NCBI GenBank assembly: GCA_035536935.1
Contig: DATLNC010000259.1
Coordinates: forward strand, 8,659 to 72,658
Source: DATMER01 sp035536935
GTDB taxonomy: Bacteria > Acidobacteriota > Thermoanaerobaculia > Multivoradales > UBA5704
Direction: 5' to 3'
DNA length: 64,000 bases
The notes under the pieces are model-generated. The model was not told the origin of the DNA, made no database searches, and saw nothing but the letters and a program-made list of their open reading frames with translations. This document shows, piece by piece, positions 58,725-64,000 of the stretch (positions are counted from its first letter, which is position 1; each line of letters starts with the position of its first letter). Position numbers and translations under genes: made by a program.

Positions 58725-60446
58725 ATGATCAACAAGATGACCGCCGGAGCCGTTTTCACGCTCCTGTTCACTCTGGTTCCCTCCGTCCAGGCGCAGGAGC
58801 TGCCCGGGGGCTCGGAGTGCCAGCGCCTCGGTGCCCATCTCCAGGCGGGTGCCCGCGCCGTGACGATGCTGGCCGCGCAGACCGGCCCGGATGGTTTCCG
58901 CGTCTTTCGCAAGGCCGTGGCCTCCTCGGCGAAGAAAGCCGGAGACGCCGGTCTGGTCTCCCGGGTGGAAGCCCTGGAGCCGGAGACGGCGGTTCCGGCC
59001 GAATCCTCCACCCTCGCCTCCTGCCTCCTGCGGCGCTACCTCGTGGCGCGGTACGGCGACCGGATCGTCAGCGACCTGCAGGAGATGGTCCGCTTCCGGA
59101 CCTATGCCGAAGAGGGACGGACGAACTGGGATGCTTCCGAGTTCGGCAAGCAGCGCAAGTGGCTGGAGGGAAAGGCGAAGAGGCTCGGGCTGCAGTTCAA
59201 GTCCTTCGACGGCCGCGTCGAGGAGATCACCCTCCCGGGCCCGAAGCCGATCCTCGCCGTCCTGACCCATGGCGACGTGCAGGACGTCCAGGGCCAGCAC
59301 TGGTCGTCTCCGCCCTGGGAGGGGAAGATCGTGAACGGCCGCATCGTGGGCCGGGGCACGGAGGACGACAAGGGTCCGATCATTGTGACCCTGTACTCCA
59401 TGGCGGCCCTGCGCGACACGGGCTGGCCGCTCGGCTGGACCCTCCGGCTGCTCGTCGCCAACGCCGAAGAGTCGAGCTGGGAAGAGATCCCCTACTACCT
59501 GGAGCGCGCGCCCATGCCGGACCGCACGCTCGGCATCGACGCCAACTACCCGGTGACCCATGCCCAGAAAGCGTACGGGCTCGTCACCTTCCGCGCCCAG
59601 CGGGGCGAACAGCCGCAATCAGGCTCCTGGCGGGTGGCGAAGATGTCCGGGGGCAGTGGCAACTCGATCATCCCCGAGGGAGGCGAGGCGCTGGTGGAGT
59701 GGGTGGGGAAGGGGTCCCAGGAAAGCCTGGACCAGCTCGCCGCCCGATGGGCTTCTCAGCATCCGCCGGCCAAGCTGACCGTCACCCGCGAAGGGAACCT
59801 CCTGAAGCTGACAGCCGGGGGCAAGGGCGGGCACACGTCCGAGCCGGGCAGCGGACACAACGCCCTGGGCGACCTGACGGCGTTCCTCTCGACCCTCGAC
59901 CTGCGTCCCGATGCCTGGGGCTCCCTCGCGGAGTTCGTCGGGACCAACGTGGGGCTGGAGACCGACGGCCGCAGCCTGAACATCGCCCACAACCATCCGG
60001 TCATGGGGGAGCTGACCTCCTGCCTCGTCTTTCTGATGGAGGAAGAAGGCGCGCCCGCGGCGCGGATCAACATCCGGGTGCCGCTCGGGATCGATCAGAA
60101 GCAGATCGAGGAGCGGGTGGCGGAGAAGGTTGCGGCCTTCGAGGGCGGGAAGATCATCCCGGCCGTGCAGCTTCTCAACCAGCCGCACCTGGTCCCCACG
60201 GAAGGTGAGCTGGTCGCGAACCTCCTCGCCGTCTGGAAAGAGGTGACGGGCACGTCCGGCCGCCCGATCGCGATCGGCGGCGGCACGCAGGCGAGGCTCT
60301 TCAAGGACGGAATCGACTTCGGACCGGCCTGGCCCGGAGTGCCCTACCGCGGCCATGGCACGGACGAGTACCTGACGATCGAGGAGCTCCACCGCATCGG
60401 CGAGCTGACGGTGGCGGCGTTGTGGCGGCTGGGGGCCGGGAGGTAA
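58725..60446 (+). CDS. Exported M20-family dipeptidase
   Basis: 573 aa from ATG 58725 (AAAAGG five bases upstream); ATG 58710 and the frame start at 58665 are less likely because the signal peptide begins at 58725. Zinc ligands follow the M20 pattern: H182 (THGDVQDV), D214 (GTEDDKG) and E248/E249 (ANAEESSWEE). The insert after residue 290 is the dimerisation or lid domain. It probably cleaves dipeptides in the periplasm; a PepV-like architecture is suggested. About 120 residues between signal and peptidase are extra. Confidence 0.87.
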   Translation: MINKMTAGAVFTLLFTLVPSVQAQELPGGSECQRLGAHLQAGARAVTMLAAQTGPDGFRVFRKAVASSAKKAGDAGLVSRVEALEPETAVPAESSTLASCLLRRYLVARYGDRIVSDLQEMVRFRTYAEEGRTNWDASEFGKQRKWLEGKAKRLGLQFKSFDGRVEEITLPGPKPILAVLTHGDVQDVQGQHWSSPPWEGKIVNGRIVGRGTEDDKGPIIVTLYSMAALRDTGWPLGWTLRLLVANAEESSWEEIPYYLERAPMPDRTLGIDANYPVTHAQKAYGLVTFRAQRGEQPQSGSWRVAKMSGGSGNSIIPEGGEALVEWVGKGSQESLDQLAARWASQHPPAKLTVTREGNLLKLTAGGKGGHTSEPGSGHNALGDLTAFLSTLDLRPDAWGSLAEFVGTNVGLETDGRSLNIAHNHPVMGELTSCLVFLMEEEGAPAARINIRVPLGIDQKQIEERVAEKVAAFEGGKIIPAVQLLNQPHLVPTEGELVANLLAVWKEVTGTSGRPIAIGGGTQARLFKDGIDFGPAWPGVPYRGHGTDEYLTIEELHRIGELTVAALWRLGAGR

Positions 60447-60458
60447 GGCCCCCTCCCC

Positions 60459-61259
60459 CTACTTCTTGTACCGCACCCGAACCCCCTGGGCCAGATCCTC
60501 GGGCTTCATCTTCTCGAACGACTCCAGGTTGTACTCCCAGATGAGCGTGTTGCCCTCTTTGCGGTGGGCGTTGTGCTCGACCACCTTGAAGGGCGCGGTG
60601 ATCTTGAAGGCCACCCGCAGCTTGCCGAGCATCTCCTCGATCTGCTTCTTGTCCTCCGGGGACATCTCCATCTGGGACGCCTGCTCCTTCTGGTCGGCTA
60701 TCGGGTTGTTGGCCGGGCTCGTCACCAGGAACGTGTCCCCCTCGTCCTTGAACTGAAGGCCGCCGAAGGGGGACTCCATGGGGTTCGGCCCCTGGGCGCC
60801 GGGGCCGGGGGGCGCCGGCGCCTCCGGGGGCTGGGCCTTTTCCGGCTCCGCGCTCTTGAGCTCGATCTCCTGCAGCTTGGAGATGTGGTCGAAGCCGAAC
60901 AGCACGTTCATGCCGAACTTGAGGCCGTCCTCCTGGACCTTGCTGTCGAGGAGGGTGACCCCCTTGGGGAGATTCTTCGCAATCTCCTCCTTCGAGGGGA
61001 TCTTCCTCTCCGCCTTGCTGGAGGCGAGCATCTCCTGCTCGACCGCCGCGATCTCCTCCGCGGTGGGTGGCCCCTCCTTGCCCTCCATCGCCCGTTTCAT
61101 CCCGGCCATGAAGCCGACCATGGGCTTCATGTCGAACTTCATGGCGTAGCCGGCCTTGCCGGACATGTTCTTTTCCAACGTCAGGGTCTGCTCGATGTCG
61201 AAGCACCCGGCAAGCAAGAGCCCGGACAGGCCGAGAACGGCGGCGGCGATCTTTTTCAT
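60459..61259 (-). CDS. Lipoprotein of unknown function
   Basis: 266 aa from ATG 61259 with AAGGAGG upstream. A lipobox LLLAGC predicts lipid anchoring. The mature protein starts FDIEQTLTLEKNMSGKAGYAMKFDM, typical of small beta-rich lipoproteins with a repeated strand, has a Pro-rich linker (AQPPEAPAPPGPG) in the middle and ends LAQGVRVRYKK. No family name is certain. It ends 12 bp from the convergent M20 gene and lies downstream of prfA. Confidence 0.7.
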   Translation of the reverse strand: MKKIAAAVLGLSGLLLAGCFDIEQTLTLEKNMSGKAGYAMKFDMKPMVGFMAGMKRAMEGKEGPPTAEEIAAVEQEMLASSKAERKIPSKEEIAKNLPKGVTLLDSKVQEDGLKFGMNVLFGFDHISKLQEIELKSAEPEKAQPPEAPAPPGPGAQGPNPMESPFGGLQFKDEGDTFLVTSPANNPIADQKEQASQMEMSPEDKKQIEEMLGKLRVAFKITAPFKVVEHNAHRKEGNTLIWEYNLESFEKMKPEDLAQGVRVRYKK

Positions 61260-61300
61260 GGGGACTGCCCTCCTTGAGGAGGGCATTGTAACCCGAGCCC

Positions 61301-62380
61301 TCAATTCACTCTGGAAGCCTCTTCCATCTTCTGCGCCTGGAAGTGGCTCATCAGGGGCTCGATCAGCGGATCCAGGTCGCCCTCCATGACGGAGGGGAGC
61401 TGGTGGAGCGACAGGCCGATGCGGTGGTCCGTCACCCGGCTCTGCGGGAAGTTGTACGTGCGGATCTTCTCGGAGCGGTCGCCGCTGCCCACCATCTTGC
61501 GCCGCTCCTCGGTCATGGCGCTGTCGGCCTTCTCCTGCTCCATCTCCAGCAGGCGGGACTTGAGCACGCGCAGCGCCTTGGCCTTGTTCTTGATCTGGCT
61601 GCGCTCGTCCTGGCAGCTCACCACGAGCCCCGAAGGGATGTGGGTCAGGCGCACGGCCGAGTAGGTCGTGTTCACCCCCTGGCCGCCGGGGCCGGAGGCG
61701 CAGAAGCGGTCGATGCGGAGATCCTTCTCGTCCACCTCGACCTCCACGTCGTCGGCCTCGGGCAGCACCGCGACGGTGACCGCGGAAGTGTGGATGCGGC
61801 CGGCGGACTCGGTCGCGGGCACCCGCTGCACGCGATGGGTCCCGCCTTCGTACTTGAGGCGGCTGTAGGCGCCGCGCCCCTCGACGATGGCCGAGACCTC
61901 CTTGACGCCGCGGACCTCGGACTCCGACAGGTCGATGATCTCCATCCGCCAGCCCTGCTGCTCGGCGTAGCGCGTGTACATGCGGAAGAGCTCGGCGGCG
62001 AAGAGCGAGGCCTCGTCGCCGCCCGTGCCCGCCCGGATCTCGAGCACGACGTTGCGCCCGTCGTTCGGGTCCTTGGGCGTGAGCTCGACACGCAGCTGGT
62101 CCTCGAGCTTCTGAACCTGCTGCAGGAGCTGCTCGCGCTCCTCCCGCGCCATCTCGTACAGCTCGTCGTCCTTCGACAGGGCGGCAAGCATCTCCTCGGT
62201 CTCGCGGCTCTGCTGCCGGACGCGCTTGTACTCGCGGAACAGCTCGACCGTACGGGAAATCTCCGCCAGCGCCTTGTTCGTCTCGGTGCAGGCCTTGTGG
62301 TCCGACAGCACGGACGGATCCATCAGCCGCTGGGTCAGCTCTTCGTGGGTCTTTTCGATCTGGGACAGTTTGTCGAACAT
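61301..62380 (-). CDS. prfA: Peptide chain release factor 1
   Basis: 359 aa. The stop-codon recognition motif PAT is at 188-190 and the catalytic GGQ at 232-234 (ASGPGGQGVNTT). PAT (rather than SPF) marks RF1, which reads UAA and UAG. It is 11 bp after a DUF1385 gene, which itself follows rpmE: the usual rpmE-DUF1385-prfA order, but without prmC. Confidence 0.97.
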   Translation of the reverse strand: MFDKLSQIEKTHEELTQRLMDPSVLSDHKACTETNKALAEISRTVELFREYKRVRQQSRETEEMLAALSKDDELYEMAREEREQLLQQVQKLEDQLRVELTPKDPNDGRNVVLEIRAGTGGDEASLFAAELFRMYTRYAEQQGWRMEIIDLSESEVRGVKEVSAIVEGRGAYSRLKYEGGTHRVQRVPATESAGRIHTSAVTVAVLPEADDVEVEVDEKDLRIDRFCASGPGGQGVNTTYSAVRLTHIPSGLVVSCQDERSQIKNKAKALRVLKSRLLEMEQEKADSAMTEERRKMVGSGDRSEKIRTYNFPQSRVTDHRIGLSLHQLPSVMEGDLDPLIEPLMSHFQAQKMEEASRVN

Positions 62381-62391
62381 GATTTATTCCG

Positions 62392-63342
62392 TCAGGCCAA
62401 GGCCGGGGCTTCCTCGGCGGTGGCTATAGCTTCGGGCAGCAATCCATCCTCGCGCAACGCTTCCTGAAGGGCGACGATCGCAACTTCGAGCATGTCGTCC
62501 GTGGGCTCCTGGGTCGTGATCCTCTGGAGCGCCAGCCCGGGAGCGACGAGGACGCGGAAGACCGGCGATACCTGGCTCCGTTTCGCGGTCAGGCGCAGCA
62601 CCTCGTAAGAGAGGCCGGCGATCAGCGGTACCAGCACGAGGCGGCCACCGAACTTGACCAGGAACGGCGCGCTCTTCGGGATCACCGCGAAGAGCACGAT
62701 GGAGACCAGCAGCACGAAGAGCAGGAAGCTCGTGCCGCAGCGCGGATGCAGCCGGCTCTGCACGCGGGCGTTCTCGACCGTCAGCCCGCGCCCGGACTCC
62801 CAGGCGAAAACCACCTTGTGCTCGGCGCCGTGGTACTGGAAGACGCGGTGGATGTCATCCATCCGCGAGATCGCCACGATGTAGGCCAGGAAGAAGATTC
62901 CCCGCAGCAGGCCGTCGAACAGGTTGAACGCCAGGCTGTGCATCTCGCCGAAGACGTACTTCTGGGCAAGCTCGGTCAGCCAGAGCGGGACGAGCAGGAA
63001 GATCACGACGCCGAGCCCCAGGCCCACGGCCATGGAGCCGGCGACGGCCAGCTTCGAGGCATCCGGCTTCTCCGGCTGTTCGGCCGTTCCGGCTTCGAGA
63101 GCCGAAAAGTTGAGCGCCTGGATGCCGAGGAAGAGCGACTGGAAAAGTACGGCGACGCCGCGCAGGATCGGCAGCTTGAGCACCGGCCAGCGCCTGGCGA
63201 TGGAGGAGACCTTGGCCCTCTGCAGGGCGAGGCTGCCGTCGGGCCGGCGCACGGCAATGCCGTAGGCGCCCGGGGAGCGCATCAGCACTCCCTCGATCAA
63301 CGCCTGACCGCCGATCAGCAGCTCGGTTTCCGGCTCTTTCAT
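62392..63342 (-). CDS. DUF1385 integral membrane protein (YqhQ-like)
   Basis: 316 aa. The N terminus IGGQALIEGVLMRSPGAYGIAVR is the family signature, and HRVFQYHGAEHKVVFAWE is the second conserved block. Four to five membrane segments lie between and after. Function is unknown; the gene is commonly linked to prfA and rpmE, as here. Confidence 0.92.
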   Translation of the reverse strand: MKEPETELLIGGQALIEGVLMRSPGAYGIAVRRPDGSLALQRAKVSSIARRWPVLKLPILRGVAVLFQSLFLGIQALNFSALEAGTAEQPEKPDASKLAVAGSMAVGLGLGVVIFLLVPLWLTELAQKYVFGEMHSLAFNLFDGLLRGIFFLAYIVAISRMDDIHRVFQYHGAEHKVVFAWESGRGLTVENARVQSRLHPRCGTSFLLFVLLVSIVLFAVIPKSAPFLVKFGGRLVLVPLIAGLSYEVLRLTAKRSQVSPVFRVLVAPGLALQRITTQEPTDDMLEVAIVALQEALREDGLLPEAIATAEEAPALA

Positions 63343-63391
63343 GGGATTTTGTGGGCCCCGGCGGGCCCACGGTTTCTTGGCTTTATGGCGC

Positions 63392-63595
63392 TTACGCGCC
63401 CTTGGCGTACCGGCGCTTGAAGCGCTCGACGCGTCCGGCGGTGTCGATCAGCTTCTGCTTGCCCGAGAAGAACGGATGGCATGCCCCGCAGATCTCCAAG
63501 CGCACCTCTTCCTGGGTCGAGCGCGTCTGGAAGGTGTTGCCGCAGGCACAAACCACCGTGACCATGTGCAGAGTGGGATGGATGTCTTTCTTCAC
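63392..63595 (-). CDS. rpmE: 50S ribosomal protein L31, zinc form
   Basis: 67 aa. The four zinc-ligand cysteines are C16, C18, C36 and C39 (VCACGNTF, EICGACHPFF). HPFFSGKQKLIDTAGRVERFKRRY is the family end. It is the first gene of a rpmE-DUF1385-prfA unit. Confidence 0.97.
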   Translation of the reverse strand: MKKDIHPTLHMVTVVCACGNTFQTRSTQEEVRLEICGACHPFFSGKQKLIDTAGRVERFKRRYAKGA

Positions 63596-63749
63596 GTTCA
63601 GATCCTTTTCTCCCGGGCTTTTGTACCGGGTGGATTTCCGTCTCCGAGAACGCGGTAGCCTAGCCGATGAGGTGGTCTCCTGGCAAGGCTGGTTCTCCGG
63701 CAGGTGCTACAACAAGGGATGCAGGGTCGGAATTCCGTAGACTAGGGCC
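63596..63749. promoter_or_regulatory. Divergent promoter region
   Basis: The 154-bp gap between rpmE (leftward) and a dipeptidase (rightward) must hold both promoters. A TAGACT (63739-63744) six bases before the dipeptidase ATG resembles a -10 for a short-leader transcript. I see no operator-like palindrome. Confidence 0.3.
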
Positions 63750-64000
63750 ATGGGATTCCACGAAGACTGCCTCGTCCTCGACGGCCACACCGACGTCCCC
63801 ACCCGCCTCTGGGAGAGCCCCGCGAGCCTGGCGGAGCGCCGCTCCGACCGCCACATCGACCTCCCCCGCCTGCGGGAAGGGGGCGTCGACGCCCTGGTCT
63901 TCGCCATCTACCTCCCGGCCTCGCTCAATCCCGAAAAGGGCTGGGAGCATGCCAAGGAGCTTCACCGGATCTCCGTCGAGCACGTCGAGGCGGCCCAGGG
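63750..64000 (+). CDS. M19 membrane/renal-type dipeptidase, N-terminal fragment
   Basis: 83 codons of a gene that runs off the right edge. The start LVLDGHTDVPTRLWE holds the first two zinc ligands of the M19 family (H13, D15), and the following HIDLPRLREGGVDALVFAIYLP is the usual continuation. M19 enzymes hydrolyse dipeptides including D-amino-acid ones. No signal peptide is visible, so it may be cytoplasmic. Confidence 0.85.
   Translation, partial: MGFHEDCLVLDGHTDVPTRLWESPASLAERRSDRHIDLPRLREGGVDALVFAIYLPASLNPEKGWEHAKELHRISVEHVEAAQ

Noticed and set aside
1..64000. tRNA, rRNA and known riboswitches
   Set aside because: I looked for cloverleaf patterns and conserved rRNA or riboswitch cores in the intergenic regions and saw none; the intergenic space is mostly under 150 bp.

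Overview
The window is high-GC (roughly 65-70 %), densely coded bacterial DNA from a Gram-negative organism. An mraY-murD-ftsW-murG-murC-ftsQ-ftsA-ftsZ cell wall and division cluster, an Oar-like TonB-dependent receptor, a TPR-bearing sulfatase-fold lipoprotein, an FG-GAP/UnbV protein, many carboxypeptidase-regulatory-like domains, a fused alpha/beta E1 dehydrogenase and a Ser/Thr kinase together suggest Acidobacteriota (Thermoanaerobaculia or Holophagae-like). This placement is inferred from gene content; no rRNA or other taxonomic marker is present.

Layout. 1-9143: tail of the dcw operon with overlapping start/stop codons (murB and ddl are absent between murC and ftsQ), then a periplasmic histidine phosphatase. 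9291-11366: RhlE-like helicase, a small charged protein and a glycine-rich RRM protein (RNA metabolism). 11597-13137: an orphan terminator, then a MarR regulator and arsenite methyltransferase that share an identical 15-bp operator-like site. 13200-18610 is the accessory heart of the window: a small AT-hook protein, a 17-unit 21-bp repeat array, a non-coding stretch with CTTATGCG motifs, an AT-richer island (Cys-rich lipoprotein, PD-(D/E)XK-like nuclease, Mrr-N-like winged helix), a REP-associated tyrosine transposase with palindromes and a GCACCTGACT minisatellite, and the broken end of a HigB-type toxin followed by an intact antitoxin. 18916-28329: lipid kinase, secreted protein, YihY membrane protein, TonB receptor, TPR phosphatase/sulfatase. 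28465-35439: DUF4143 ATPase, then a three-gene SPFH/Ser-Thr kinase operon and the E1 dehydrogenase, whose start codon sits in a perfect hairpin. 35443-45646: REP-like palindromes, ECF sigma/anti-sigma/PDZ operon, tex, DUF4410 protein, Rpn nuclease, FG-GAP protein, amidohydrolase, cytochrome c, M43 protease. 45779-46741: a 40-bp tandem repeat array and a VapBC-like pair. 46738-55039: rsmI, nadE plus a nitrilase partner, SurA-like chaperone, Slt lytic transglycosylase, murA, prmC, higBA. 55068-64000: a giant carboxypeptidase-regulatory-repeat protein, M20 peptidase, lipoprotein, prfA, DUF1385, rpmE and the start of an M19 dipeptidase.

The candidates for something undescribed are (i) the helically phased 21-bp palindrome array at 13884-14237 beside an AT-hook protein, (ii) the nuclease plus Mrr-N-like pair in the low-GC island, (iii) the 40-bp TTTGGCACG array, and (iv) the toxin gene broken at the edge of a RAYT-linked minisatellite. 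A 55-bp palindromic repeat also occurs three times, twice inverted around the lytic transglycosylase gene.
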